Notes: generated by a model from the sequence alone, not told the origin. DNA of 64,000 bases from Crotophaga sulcirostris (GCA_013397455.1 VYZB01000190.1:1590038-1654037); one strand, 5' to 3'; positions 38,066-51,120 are shown, numbered from the stretch's first letter. Made by a program: numbers and translations.

Positions 38066-39365
38066 GATCTGAAGTTGGCAATTTAGCTAATAATTCAAAT
38101 AGCAAGGCTGGATAAGGGAGGAATTAGTAACGGTTGCACACCCCCCCATTCCTATGCTATTATCACAGCTGGGTGTTCCAGTTAGTGAATGATGTGACAT
38201 CTACATAAAAGCAGCCTTGTAGTTTTTTACCACTGGGTACTAAAGGAAAGAGCTCAGTGAAGGTACATCTCATCTGGCCCCTGACTCCCTGCAGGTAATT
38301 TGCTTTTGCCCTCTGACAGAGTTAAATCCTTTAATAATACAGGCAAACATTGGGTGAACACCTCAAGTAGTGCAAAGATGGCAAGAATTACTCTACATTT
38401 AAAAGCCACTCTGACACTAATGGCTAATTCAACAGTGCAGAAGGAGACGCCCTTCCTCCTAATCATTCCTGAGCTACTTGGCTTCATTGTTTAATTCATG
38501 CACTTGCCTAGAGATTTCCATCCTGAGTTATTTGATTGGTTTTGTGTAAAATGCCTGGCCCAGGCAATATAGTTAGCCTTGGAATAGCAAAAAAAAACTT
38601 TTCAGGAGTTCCTGAGGTGGGATCTTGTTTTTGCTGAAGCCAATAACAGAATGCTGTTGGCTTCATTGTAGTCAGAAGTCCACCTTAGTTTTGTGCGCGT
38701 GTGCGTTTGTATGTATTCAAACCACAGAGATAAAAGAACTCCTACTTTTTAGTCAAAGAATTACAGAATTTTGCATAAAAATAAAGATTAGGGAATTCAG
38801 CCTAGAGCAGAGCGGTGATAAGAAACTAACTGAGAGGGTTTGAATGACAGAAGTCCCCTAACAGCTGACACCCATTACAACATAATTTCTGACACTCACA
38901 GGCTCATGATTCATTCTTTCCTCTTTACAACGCTCTTTTAGACTATGCTGTGCGGCACAAAGCTACTGCACCTCAGTTTCTAAGTGCTATCTTCTGCTTC
39001 TAATGCCACACCACAGTATTTTTCAGCAATGGTTCTTCAGTTGCTTTGTTCCTAAGGTGGTTGTTTGGTAGGGTACTGTATAATTTTCAATTTGTTTTCA
39101 GAGAATATGTTTATAACTGTATGTGTATCTACATAGTTGCTGTGTCCATGTGTCATACAATTCAAACAGCACATGCTGGCAGGTTAAAACTGAGACCTAT
39201 GTACCTGTTTAATGTTACATCTCACTATTACAGTTATGTACTGAATCTGGTTCCTTGAAGTAGAGAAAACTATATTATTGACTGGAAGTGTAACATATAT
39301 TAAAAAATCAACCAACCAACCAAGCAAAACCCAACAAATGATAGAAAATATGAAAGCATGAAATC

Positions 39366-39392
39366 TAGATGCAAAAACTGTAGATGCAAAAA
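39366..39392 (+). repeat. 12-bp near-tandem duplication
   Basis: TAGATGCAAAAA occurs twice with a 15-base period. Confidence 0.85.
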
Positions 39393-42300
39393 TGGTACTT
39401 ATTTTCAAAATTAGTGCCACCTTCTCCATTTTTTTCTTAAGAGGAAGGACTAAATGTTCAAAAGTATGGAATAAAATTATAGGTATTCTAATTGTTTCTT
39501 AGCAACATGTTTCCAAATCTTCTAGAGATCTGTACAAACCTTTATTGTCATTTTGTCTTCAATTTACATGCTTTGGACAGATGAAACATGAAAAATCTCA
39601 TCTCTTTTAAAATAATTGGACAGGCATGGAAAATAATTTCATCTTTTCAAAGAACAGAGTTCTTCAGACTCCAGGGGGAACAGCCTGAGTTGGCACTATT
39701 TTTTAACTCTTTTCAAGTAGCTGGTAGCTGTCTGGAGAAATGTAATCACAGAAAACTCTGGTATTCAAGCCATCTTATAAAACTACTATCCAGGGTAGAA
39801 GCTGAACCTTTTGCTGTGTGAGCCAGGGTTAGGCAAAAGGAATGTTTTCTTCTGGGGGTGGGTGGGAGGAGACTTTCCGCTAGGTGGCACTGATGAAATG
39901 TGTGAAGGTTCACAATTCGGCAGTTTCGGTATTCAGATTTTTTTTAAGAATTCTTTGCAAAAGAACAGTGTTTCCCCCCATAGAGGTATGTTTGTTTCAG
40001 ATGTCACAGATAAAAAGATACATACATCTATTCAGAGGTTACCTTGAGATATGCAGCTATGTATAGGGAAAAATAATCTAGAAGAGTAAAAGAATAATGG
40101 GACTTCTTTTAAATCGTGAATGCAAGGTTTGTTTCGTTACATACTATTATTTATTTATTTATTTAAGGTTTGTTGACTTATACTTGAAATCGCAAACCAG
40201 ACTTACCAGTTACTGGCACTAAATAAAACCTGTCTTTAAAGATTATCTTCAGTGACCTTGCCACATAAGTGGTCAGAGTAGGACAGAATTAAGGGGTGAA
40301 ATCCCCTGTGTTGTAGACAAGAAATTGAAGGAAAGTACATATTTACTTGTGTTCCACAATTGAATCTAGGTCTTCTGAGGTTTGCTTTGTTGATAAATCT
40401 CAAGCTAGTATCTCAACGTGCCATTGTGGACTCTCATTGAAGACGAATAACAAAACATTTGTGATTTGCTCTGCCCTCTGAATGCAAAATATATGGTGAC
40501 AACTGAAAATCTCGCTGTATCTTTGGCTTACAGATGGCTTACTTTGCTTCATTAAAGCAGGAACAAGGTGTTGTGTATCATAGGATTAGACTTCAATAAT
40601 AAAACCCTGGCCCTAATGAATTACTTGGTGTCAGTACCCTGTAATATGATATTGCTTGGAAAAGCTTGATTTCTGGGCGTAACTGCTCCATCATTTAAAA
40701 TTGAATTGGATAACAGGAACCATAGTTAGATATTCAAAATAACACAAACCGAGAAATAAATATTCACATTTTCTTTTCAGTGAAAAGAAACCTTGTTTTT
40801 GTTAATACCGGTCACCTGCTAGACCTGCACTAACAGATGTTCATTGGTGTATCCAAGCAGTACTTAATTACTTTTTTGAAAAGTTCAGAAAAGTTGCTGT
40901 GGTTTATTTGGAGATATCTCACACTTTGCTGAAGTCTCCAGGGCTTGCTGACATTCCTGACTCTTTGTGAATGAGGCCTTTTTTATTTTCCCTTCATTTG
41001 TTTAGCTCTTTACCTAATTGATTTTCTGTGCTAATACACTAAAGGTCTGAAGAAGGCAGAGCCTCAGGTGTGACAGATGAAATAAGGTGCTTTTAGTCAT
41101 TGCTTTTATCTTCCATGTCTAATGTGTTGGTTACAGCTGTGCAGTTTAACAGCAAAATCAATACATCATTTGCTGCTGGTACCTGAAAGAATCTTGAATC
41201 TTGTTGGTATTTTAACTATTAGGTTTCCCCTGAATGGCTTTCCTTCCCCTGCGCCCCACCACCTTGTCCCTCCCAAAATCAAATGTTGTAGGAACACAAG
41301 ATCCCTTTCTGTTTCCTAGCACGTGTGGTTTGTGCATGTAAATTTATTAACCATTTACCCTACTACCCATTACCTTCTTGGAAATTGCATCTCGTATTTG
41401 ATTTATTACATTTGCATTTACCTCTAATATAAATGCTGTTCAGGGAAAATTTACTGTTAGTGTTTTGAGGATACAGTTAATGAACATGAAAAATACAAAG
41501 GACAAATAGGGAAGTCATTTACATGGCAATGAGTGAACAAAACTCTTGGTTCTGTGTGCAGTCCTCATTTGCTTATGCAGCCACAGACTACGTACTATGT
41601 GACTACTTTTGCCTCATTTTCTAAATAAGCATATTTTGACCTCAAAAGATGACGGAAAATGCCAAGAAAACAGGGCTCTGTCAAAGAAAAGGCAAAGTAG
41701 TGGCTCTTAAATAACCTGTTGTGCCATGTCAGTTTAATTCTTTGTCAATATAGCAATATTTTCTCCTCATCTGACTGTGTTTCAATTTTGTGTGAACTTA
41801 GTTCTTGCCATGTTGATGCAGTGTTATTTACAACTTGTTTTCCTCTAACTGCTGTTGTTGTTTCTGTGATCTTTCACACTGCTATACTTATTGCCATTTG
41901 CTAAGAAAACCCTCAAACACAAAACCTGCCCTCTAAATAACATGATTACCTTATTATTGATTTATTTCCTAGTTTGCTGTAAGTGTTCTCAATGTTGCAC
42001 ACTGAGAGATCTGTAACAAACAAATAACAGGTTCCTGCCCAGAAAGGTTGTGCAGAACAGTACAATCCTACAAAGAGCTCAGTCATTCACCTGAAATCCT
42101 GTGTACTTTTACCAAATGTGAATTTTGACCCTGCCTGCTGTGGTCACACCCTGCACCATAACTAATCGACACTATAATGAACTGGTTCTGTGACTGAATT
42201 TATAGAATTTTTTAAGAACAGAGCTGAATGAAATAATCATCTAAGTACTCATCAACTCAATATTAAAAGATAATAAACTGCTATTATGATTATAACAAAG

Positions 42301-42744
42301 ACTGACCAAATTATTACAGATAACAAACACAGTAGCCTGAATGTTCATCTGAGTAATGAAATGGATGAAGTAGTTTTCAGGTTCAGGATAACATGAATTT
42401 TCTCTGCTTTTTTCTCTACGTGTGTTTTCTAGACATACTCTAAAATGGCACAATCAAATATAAAAAGTAACTGTTTGAATTGTGCTTCTAGCATAGCTGA
42501 ATTCAGCAAAATTAGTTTTGTTGCTGCTGTTCAGATATCATCAACAATAACCTCAGCAATCTCCAGCCGTACATGAAGATGGAATGGTGGTATTGAAGAG
42601 ATCTTTCCAGATGCAGCAGAACTTTAGACTGCTATTAGTGGGTATGTGCTCAACTTAGCCTGAAGTTTCACAGTAAATCAAATTGTTACGACTCTGTTAT
42701 TAGTGATAAACCATTAATTAAATAATATCACTCCCACCCTCCTC

Positions 42745-42778
42745 TATTTCTGACTGTTACTAATTATTTCTGACTGTT
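42745..42778 (+). repeat. 14-bp direct repeat, 20-base period
   Basis: TATTTCTGACTGTT occurs twice, followed by AC and CC respectively. Confidence 0.85.
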
Positions 42779-45700
42779 CCTAAGCGTAAATGATATTTAC
42801 ACCCATCTTCACCAAAGCAAGTCTTTATCTTCAGTAGAGCTAAGGTATGTCCCAATAGATTTCTAAGGCCAGAATGTATTGTCATCATCAAGTCAACTGT
42901 ACATACAACATAATTAATATAATTTTACCAGCTGGTTCCTGAATCAAGTTCCTGACTTCTTGCTGTCAGAACATAGCTCTCAGAAAGGTATTGTGTTTCA
43001 GTAAAATGATTAGCACATTGGACAGTCGCAACCTTCAGAAATTGTGCCGACTGTTAATAGCCCTCAGATATTAAAAGGTGAATGTGGATTATATTGGCTT
43101 CCAGTCATTAGATTTTATTATGCCTTTGTTTGTTTCTTTAAATAGCACCCATATCTAATTTCTATGCCTCCTGGAAATATTAACGGATAGTGATCGACTC
43201 ATTTCCTCTTCTGGATGAAAAATAGACTCCAGGTTACAAAATAATTTTATATAAACTTAAAGTCCTTTTCAAACTATTAAACTTTTCAACCTGTGGGCAA
43301 CAGATCTGGGTGTGATGTTCAATTGATACTATAGTCTCATCAGTTAGTAACCTCATCAAAACTGACAGTAACACCTGTCATTTTTATTTTATTTCCTCCT
43401 TTACTTAGTACATCAGTGTAGGAAATCATATGTGTTTTGATATTCACTGTGATACCAAAGCTCTTTCTAAAATCACTGTTTCAGAAATAATCCATTAAAA
43501 AATCTGTGAAAGTCTATGTTAATCTAAATGCAGTGAACATATTTTGTTTTTTGATTAATGAGCTTGAATTGGCTATACTAAGTTCAACACTGAAAACCTC
43601 AGTGTTACACATCTTTACAGATGTAAATTCTGTACATTTGTATGATTTGGAGGGGTTATTTTGGTTTTTTTTGTTGAACCTGTTAAAGAACTTCTTGAAC
43701 CTAAGGTGCCCCTAGGAAGGTCTATCACATCCTTTTCATCAGAGTTCATTATAGCCCATCACAGAGTCAGAGCATTTTATGATGCCTTAATGCTGCTCTC
43801 CTGTTGTAGTCATTATGTCCATATTTCAGGCTTTGCTGCTGACTGACTCCTCCCCCTTGACACACAGATGTTAGGGATACTTTTGCACCAAGATAGCCTT
43901 TCCCTCTCAGAGTATATTATTGCACTATTAGTGACCCTTTGCTGCCTGAGAGGAGGAAAATTGCTGACAATGATGGTAGATAGCAGAAGTTTGGTACCTT
44001 GAAGCCACACACAAAAGGAAAAAAAAAAATCTTTGATTTCAGAGACTAGCTTTAGATTATACAAGAACTAATCTTATAAGTATGGGGATACATAGTACAT
44101 AGCATGCACCTTTTGAAATTCCCATACTAGAAAGTGATACATTTATGTAATTCTTCAAAAAACACGAGCTTGTTTTTCATAGATATAGAAGGCTCTAGTA
44201 CAAAGTTAAGCCTCAGGTACTCACACTGCAATTGCCTTTTCATCTGATACATGCCAAAATAATATTTTTTAAATGTTAATATGAAGAACTCAATAGCATA
44301 TTTAAACCTGCAAAACATCCCTGTTCAGTTTGCCACTGTCAGGATGTAACAGAAGCCAAGGGCTTTTGGGGGGCCATCAGCCAGGGACTGTCACAGTGCC
44401 CCAGCAAATCCTGGGTGCTGGTAGTGGAGTACAGTGCCTGCCCTATAAGCAGATCACATATGAGCCTGTTGTGGCCCCCACTGCACATCTTGCAGAGGCT
44501 TGTACCTTCCAGGTTTGAATGCCAGAATACAGACTCTGCTGGTACTCAGCCCTGGTTTGCAAACACGAAATTATGAATGTGAGGTTTGCCATGTTTACTC
44601 ACAGGTGTCTTTAATGGTTTACAGTGGTTGAAAAAATTAAGTCAGATATTCTTTGACTGGTACTATTTAACAAAAACAAACAAGCAAAACATATATTATT
44701 AAGAAAAAATATATAAAAAAATGTCCTGTGTGTGAACGTGTCTCTTTTTCACCAGTCCTGGTATAAGATGAAGGAATATTTTTGGTGATTATCTCAGTCA
44801 CCACCAATGAAAACAAATGAAGAAAACTTAAAATTTCGTCCACACAGCCATGGATAAAACAGAAGGGGTCCTTGGGGTTTGATTCAGAGAAAGTGGTATT
44901 CATCTCCTTTTTGCTTGTTTATGAGGCATCTTAGGCAAGAATATTATTCTTCGCATTCCTTGGCTTCAAGCCAGGCTTGAGGTAATAAATTGTTTGGGCT
45001 TGATTTGAAATAATTATTTTAAAGGAATAAAATAGAGAAACATGTTAGTTTACCTTTCAATACACACCCCTCCCTACATACTTCACTCCTGAGTTCACTA
45101 GTCAATGAGCTTCAGAGAGTGAAGACCTATTTCAACTTAAAACACTGGGAGCATCCTCTGGGATGAAAGTGTACGATCTCAGAAGTCTGTGATATCATGC
45201 TTCAAGAAGAAGGCTTCAAAGGGGTAACCTTCTGGTTTTTTTTTTAATGCTGATGAAAATGAGAAATATTTTGCTGGAAACTTGTTTCATGGTCATACAT
45301 TTTGTAGCTGTTATTTAAGTTTATTTGGGGTTTGCAACCAGACCTTTTATTTTTATCTAATAAATCTCTCTTGGACAAGGAAAACCATTGCAACCAGCTG
45401 GAGTTATGTGACTCGTTCTGCCAAGGCTGGCAGAACTCCCTAACATATCATACAGTTTAGCTACTCTGGGCCAGATGCTTCTTTTTTCTGCAAAATATGG
45501 AGGAGGTGTGAAGGGGTAGGGGAAAAGACAAGTACAGAACTCAGTCACTCAAACAGGAAAGAAGGGTTGGTCTTTTGGAAAACACTTCTCCCTGATCCAG
45601 AAAGGTTCATCAGGCACACACAGGGTAAGAGGTGATTAATCCTCAGAGCTGATATGGAAAATGGTTGGTAGATTCAGGATTTATTCAGGCAGTAGCTACT

Positions 45701-46938
45701 CTATAAAACAGCTCAGTGGAACACTGTTGTGCCCTTTGGAAGTTCTTTTCTTTTTCAGGTTTATTCTTGCTTTTTAGTCAATGATATATACCCAAGATGT
45801 GTTAACAGTGATAAAAGCCAAGACTAGCAATCTCTTTTTTTTTCTGAGTAAGCTCAGAAGTACACACTGAATGTCTGATTGCTTCCCTTCTGTGACATGA
45901 ATAATGCATTCTAGTTTTGCTCTGGCCCAAATACAGATGAAAAGGGGGAAAGAGAAACAAAGAGGTACAGTGCCTTAGCTCATACTGTACTTTTTTGCTT
46001 GCTCTTCTGGGAGATGGAAGTCTGAATTGTTATCTTTGATTTTAAACTGGTGGAGGAAAAAATGATAAGGAGAGTAGCTAAGCCATTGTTATTGCAAATG
46101 TGGCTTGAAGTCATTCATACCTTTTTATCACACCTGGCCTTTGCTGACATTAAAGCAACCAGGGACTTTTGTCTTAAGCACTTTTTTTTCATTTGGCTGT
46201 AATGATATTACAAGGCTCAAGGGAAAAAAAGAAAAAAACCCCACTATTTCAGTATACAGAGTTCCAACAAGAAATCCAAGTGGAATATTCTGCTTATCCT
46301 TTTGGAGCCAAAATCAGAAATCTTCTCCAGCTAGGCATGTCTTCTTTCTTGGTTCCTGAATAATATTTACCACAGATGTACCATAAATATCTTTTCCACA
46401 ATTTCACCACAAAAATAACAAAAAAGCTGTTTTAAGCTGATGTGTCAAAAATGTGACTATGTCTGACTTCTTGAAGATCCTCTTCCATATTTTCAGTAGT
46501 TTAAAATTATTTTAACCTATCTATGTTTACTTCTTTCTTTTCCTTTTCTGAAAGCACAGGCATTGGTCCTTTACTCACTTTCAACATTTTCAATTCCAAA
46601 CAGGTATTCTCTAAATAAATAAATATGAGCTTCTGACCAGACTTCTGCTCCTGAGACATCTCCCAGTGATCTAATTTGTCTTTCTTTGAAAATACATGCT
46701 CCATTCCAGACTTCATAGAGACAATTGCTTCCATAACCTCTGCAACTCACAGGAATCAGAGCAGACAAAAAAGGAGAAATAAACAAAAAGGTGAACATGT
46801 ACATATTTTTTGATGAAAGAATGTCCAAAGCTTAGTAACTTCTTAAAAACTTGAGTTTTTGGCAACGTCCAGCTAAATTAAATTCAAGAACAAATTGTTT
46901 GGAAACTTTGTTCAAAATGTGGTTTCCACTGCTGTTCC

Positions 46939-46961
46939 TTTTTTTTTTTTTTTTTTTTTTT
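46939..46961 (+). repeat. Poly(T) run
   Basis: Twenty-three consecutive T bases, the longest homopolymer in the window. Read on the minus strand it is an A run, but the minus-strand sequence just upstream of that A run contains no retrocopy I recognise. Confidence 0.9.
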
Positions 46962-49654
46962 AATTGAACACTCTCTCACTCATATGTGCTTTTCTTACTT
47001 GTCCAATCTTTGTAGAACAAGAATTCACATCCTTGTGCTCTATGTTCAATGCCAATCTCAAGCAAAGAGTTGCTTGTTCAATGCAGATTAAAGCTAAGAT
47101 TTACTGCACATCTTTTAGACTATGTATGTGGTTTTGCCAGTGATTTTGTTTATATGGTTGAGCAAACGACAGAATAATTTATTTTCTTTCTCCATCTCTC
47201 TCCAGACTGAGATTTCATAAGAATATTTTGTTCAGTCGTGTCCCTGATATCTCTGTGTCTTGCTTGTTTTCACTGTGCGTGAACATTCAGGTGCTCAATC
47301 TTCATTAGTGCAAATAATCAGGAAAAAGACATGTTAATCTCTAGTTTGTCAAAAGCAATTTTAAAATTGTCTATTTAATTGTAATACTCAGTTCATGCTG
47401 CTTTGGTTAATTAGATGTGCTGAGAGAGGCTAAGAAAAACATAGCAGAAGCCTAGCAATGTAACTGTGTGCAAACTAAGAACTGTGACAATTCATCGAGA
47501 ATTTTTTTACATACTTCTGTGTTTCTAAAATAAAAAGTTTTTTTAAAAGTTTATGCCAGTTTTTGATGTTGAAACACTTATTTTCTATATCAATAAAAGT
47601 ATTACATGAGTGGAACTGTCTTCAAAAGAGAGATTTCTATTTGAATTAAGTTTTCTTTTTTGGATGGTGTTCTTTTTTTCCCCAGTCTTACACCATGTGT
47701 GTACGTAATGAATGCTAAAGTCGTGCGTTTCCAGAAGTATATCTTATTAATTTTTGTTCAACAAAAAGAAACTCTGTGGGTTTCCCTCAATAGAATCCCA
47801 CTTTAGTCAGTCCTTAATAGACCCTTACTGTGAAATTCAGTTACTTATGGCCAAGTTTCTCCTAGGTAGTTGATGGATGTCTTGCATATGTGCTCCAGTA
47901 ATAAAAGCCAAAGCATCTTAACTAGGCCTTTCAAAACATAGTGTACCTGAAGTATGTCAGAAACTTAAAAATAATTCCCTTTTTTGAAGTAAAATGGTAA
48001 TCACTGATTTCAGTTGGGTCAAGTTCATACTCTTCTTTTTAGTAACATCTTCATGCTTGTTTATGTGAAAATTTCCATCAACACAGAAATGAGTTTCAGT
48101 TCCATATTTCTCATTAGGATTGAAATAGGGTACAGAGTAAGGTTTGTTATGATATATTAGGATTCTTTGACTTTTATGATAATACTTTATAAATTAAATA
48201 GTCCTAGTAGATGTGAGAGCAAAGAATAATTGTGTATGTGCTGCAATACTTCATAGTGATTTTTAATTAATAATTTTTTAATAAATTTCATTAATAGATT
48301 TACCGTTTTGATAAATCAATATTAAAGCTATACTGAGAGAACAAAAGAAACCAAAATCAACTAAATTGATATCTGCAAGTATGACATTAACATGAAGTTC
48401 AAAGTTTATCAAGAAGTGATAATTTTGTTGAATGAAATGAAAATATAATACTTGCCAGACGCGCTTATTTTATGTCTTATAATTAAAATTTGTGATTATT
48501 AATTTTTTTTACATCTTTACTCGTGTTCTAAACTTGAAATCAATAGAAAATCAATTGGTTATTTTAATTTTAGGTAGTAATTGTGAAACTTTAGGAAAAG
48601 TATAAAATTTGATCGATCATTGACAATCAAGTATGAGAAAGAAATTTGTATCAGTCAGTGACAACAACCTCCTGAAGGATATGATTATATTTGTATTCTC
48701 ATTCACAAGAACACAGAACTAGTATGTAAGAACATGATATAATTCAAACTAATTTAAAAGGTCACAGATATTACTGTATTTTAGCTTTACCTAAAACTTC
48801 ATTCTTTACCATTTAATTCTACTTTAACATATTTCTCAGTTTAATACTTCTAAGGATATCTATAAACTCAGTAAATGATTATGTGTTATTCAGTAAATTC
48901 TATGATTCCCAGTAAACATTTCCACTGAAACCTTTTCCCAGCATCATTTCCACAATATTTACTGTATAGTTTTTCAAGGATTAATTGAAATATGTAACTT
49001 ATATTTAGAGCATGTTCCTTTCCAGAAGCAGTTTATATTTTCCACAAGTTGTTTTTAATAGTTTATATTTTTCTCTTTTCTTTTGTCCTCCAAAATTATA
49101 TGATTTTTATTGTTAAATTTAGGAATCCATACTTACAGAGTCAAAATATGCTTCTGTCTGAACGTTTTCACATTTTTATTAACACATATGCTTTAATATG
49201 CTTCACCAACTTTTATTCATTCTTTTTTATTCTATTTCCTCCTATGCAGGTTTTCCCAGGTGTCTTCTTTCCTCAATCATGAATCTTATCCTATCTCTCT
49301 TTTTTAATATTTTTCATTATCCTTTTCTTCTTTTCTAATTTCTTTCCTGCCCTACTGCACTCAAAAAATTGCATTGTCTCCTAAATTATTCTCCTCTGAA
49401 TCAGTCTATGCATTTCTTTTATCTGTTGTAACCAACCAGGGAACTCTCACAGCCAAATTTATCCCAATCATTCACCAGGCTGAAGGACAAAGGGATGAAG
49501 TATTTTTTGCTTTCCTACTTGGGACAAGCCCTAAAACCAGATTGTAGATTAGAGAAGCGGGAGGTGTGTGAAAAATTCTGACTGTTGACTGTTGCAAAAC
49601 AAGCAAGTGGGAGGAAATGCTTTATAAAGAAAGTCAGAATACTTTTTGAAGTTA

Positions 49655-49684
49655 GAGAAAATATTACCCGAGAAAATATTACCT
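49655..49684 (+). repeat. 15-bp tandem duplication
   Basis: GAGAAAATATTACC plus one base (c, then t) occurs twice in tandem, just left of the CR1 cluster. Confidence 0.9.
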
Positions 49685-49810
49685 AAGAAAATTTGTCTGT
49701 AGATTTCAATGTCAAGTCAAGGCAAGAGCAAAGGGAGAATCAAATCTAATATACACACCGGGCCAAGAACGCTATGGATATTATTACAGAATTGCAGAAT
49801 TACGGTACAA

Positions 49811-49853
49811 TTCATAGAATCATAGAATCACAGAATCATCCGGTTGGAAAAGG
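49811..49853 (-). mobile_element. CR1 3'-end stub
   Basis: About 43 bases of a CR1 3' terminus in reverse complement (ttcatagaatcatagaatca, then gaatcatccggttggaaaagg). Sequence breaks off where a second CR1 3' terminus begins at 49859. It may be the detached 3' tip of the older CR1 that resumes at 50369. Confidence 0.85.
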
Positions 49854-49858
49854 TAGGT

Positions 49859-50368
49859 TCATAGAATCATAGAATGGCTTGGGTTGGAAGGAACCTTAAA
49901 GATCATCTAGTTCGAAGCCCTTTGACCATCTTCATAGCCCTCCTCTGGACCCATTCTAACAGTTCCATATCCTTCTTATGTTGCGGATTCCAGAACTGGA
50001 CACAACACTCGAGGTGAGGTCTCACGAGAGCAGAGTAGAGGGGGGAAATCACCTCTCTCGACCTGCTGGCCATGCTTCTTTTGATGTAGCCCAGGATATT
50101 GTTGACCACCTGCGCTGCAAGTGGATAGTGCAGGCTGATGTGGAGCTTCTCATCAACCAGCACTCCCAAACTCTTCTCTGCAGGGCTCTTCTCAATCACA
50201 TTGTCCCCCACCCTGTATTGATACCGTGGATTGCCCTGACCTTGCACTTGGTCTTATTGAATCTCATGAGGTTCACACAGGTCCACTTCTCCAACTTGTC
50301 CAGGTCCCTCTTGATGATATCCTGTCCTTCTGGGTGACAACTGCCCTGCTCAGCTTGGTGTCACTGAG
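49859..50368 (-). mobile_element. CR1 LINE, 3' region deleted, probably nested
   Basis: It begins with a CR1 3' end (ttcatagaatcatagaatgg, then cttgggttggaaggaacc). At about 49917-49925 it jumps over most of the 3' region to the coding part (ttgaccatcttcatagccct, then cctctgg). It then follows CR1 ORF2 with little decay to gtgtcactgag at 50368, where an older, more diverged CR1 begins. Sitting between 49811-49853 and 50369 onwards, it looks like a younger CR1 that landed in the 3' tip of an older one. No clean target-site duplication is visible. Confidence 0.92.
49903..50247 (-). pseudogene. CR1 ORF2 fragment after the RT palm
   Basis: The 114-codon minus-strand frame shows the CR1 order [76 protein letters not shown]. 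This is the segment after motif C of the reverse transcriptase. It keeps the usual CR1 residues better than the 9460 copy does. It ends in the internal deletion and lacks all catalytic motifs. Confidence 0.92.
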
Positions 50369-50657
50369 ATAGGAAGGGATTGTTGCAGGCCAACTGGTCC
50401 AACCCCCTGGTCAAAGCGGGATTAGGTGTCCAGGATTTTGTCCAATAAGATTTTGAATGTCTCCAAGTTGTCTCCATAGCTTCTTTCAGAAACCTGTTCC
50501 AAGGTAGACCAACCTTATAACAAGGTTTAAGAGTTTGGTTTTTTCTTATATTTGCATGGAATTTTTTGTGTTTCAGTTTGTTTTGTCTCTCTTGTCCTGT
50601 CACTGGACACTAATGAGAAGAGCCTGACTCCATCTTCTCTACTCCTCTCCATCAGGT
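50369..50657 (-). mobile_element. Older CR1 3' fragment
   Basis: The phrase ctggtccaaccccctggtca, then gattttgaatgtctccaagt and ctgtcactggacactaatga gives the order of an older CR1 3' region (subfamily unlike the neighbours, with the 'ccaaccccctgctaaagc' type block). It is substantially diverged. Its own 3' tip is missing here and may be the stub at 49811-49853, displaced by the nested copy. Confidence 0.85.
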
Positions 50658-50658
50658 G

Positions 50659-51120
50659 TTTCACAGGATCACAGAATGGTAGGCAGAGGAAAGGACCTTT
50701 AGAGTTCATCTAGGTCAATCCTCCCCTGCTAAAGGAGGTTGATCTAGATCAGGTTCCACATGAACCTGCCCAGTCAGGTTTTGAATATCTCCAGAGAGGG
50801 ATCCCTCATGATACCAAAGACTCCTCTTCTGAAGTCCAGGGTTGTGAACCCTCCTGTCAGAATCATGAATGCCACAGTCTAATGGTCACTACATGCAAGG
50901 CTGTCCCTGACTTTCACCTCCATTTAGCAGTCTTTCCTGGTTTGTAAGTGTGAAGTACAACAGAGCATGTCCCCTCACTGAACGCTGACTCACCTATGTG
51001 AGGAAGTTGTCATCCATGTGCTCCAGAAACATTCTGGATTGCTGCTGTGTTGTTCTCCCAGCAGATACTGGAGTAGCTAGATTTCCCCATGAGAACTAAG
51101 GCATTTGAATATGCAGACTC
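50659..51120 (-). mobile_element. CR1 with 3' end joined to endonuclease region
   Basis: The left part, 50659-50803, is a CR1 3' end (tttcacaggatcacagaatg, then cctttagagttcatct). At about 50804-50815 the sequence jumps directly to the endonuclease part of ORF2, which continues to about 51120. The entire reverse transcriptase, more than 2 kb, is absent. Either one element suffered a large internal deletion or two CR1 fragments became adjacent. The copy is old, with frames broken. Confidence 0.85.
50804..51110 (-). pseudogene. CR1 AP-endonuclease domain remnant
   Basis: Reading the minus strand across 50890 gives KVRDSLACSDH followed by a stop and then, further on, TLDFRR. This matches the CR1 endonuclease C-terminal block, in which SDH supplies the catalytic histidine and the preceding aspartate. 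The codons for SDH are at 50882-50890. The stop directly after SDH, in place of E, and other changes show it is dead. It is not covered by any long open frame, so it is easily missed. Confidence 0.85.

Larger units (their letters stand above)
30001..40000. other. Mobile-element-free AT-rich DNA, part 2
   Basis: No gene is recognised and no CR1 is present. Frames at 30949-31206, 32624-32899 and 36520-36807 (85-95 codons, plus strand) have no domain or compositional support. The stretch 38230-38560 is less AT-rich, lacks repeats and contains TAAT cores, making it a candidate conserved non-coding element. Small tandem duplications are listed separately. Confidence 0.5.
40001..49810. other. Mobile-element-free AT-rich DNA, part 3
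   Basis: No gene is recognised. A GC-richer island at about 44320-44540 contrasts with its surroundings and is open on the plus strand for 62 codons, but resembles no protein I know. The region otherwise holds A/T runs and short direct repeats. Confidence 0.5.

Noticed and set aside
46939..46961. T23 run as the tail of a minus-strand processed pseudogene
   Set aside because: The minus-strand sequence leading into the A run contains no recognisable coding or RNA gene sequence.
49978..50337. 119-codon plus-strand open frame
   Set aside because: Antisense shadow of the CR1 fragment whose real coding strand is minus.
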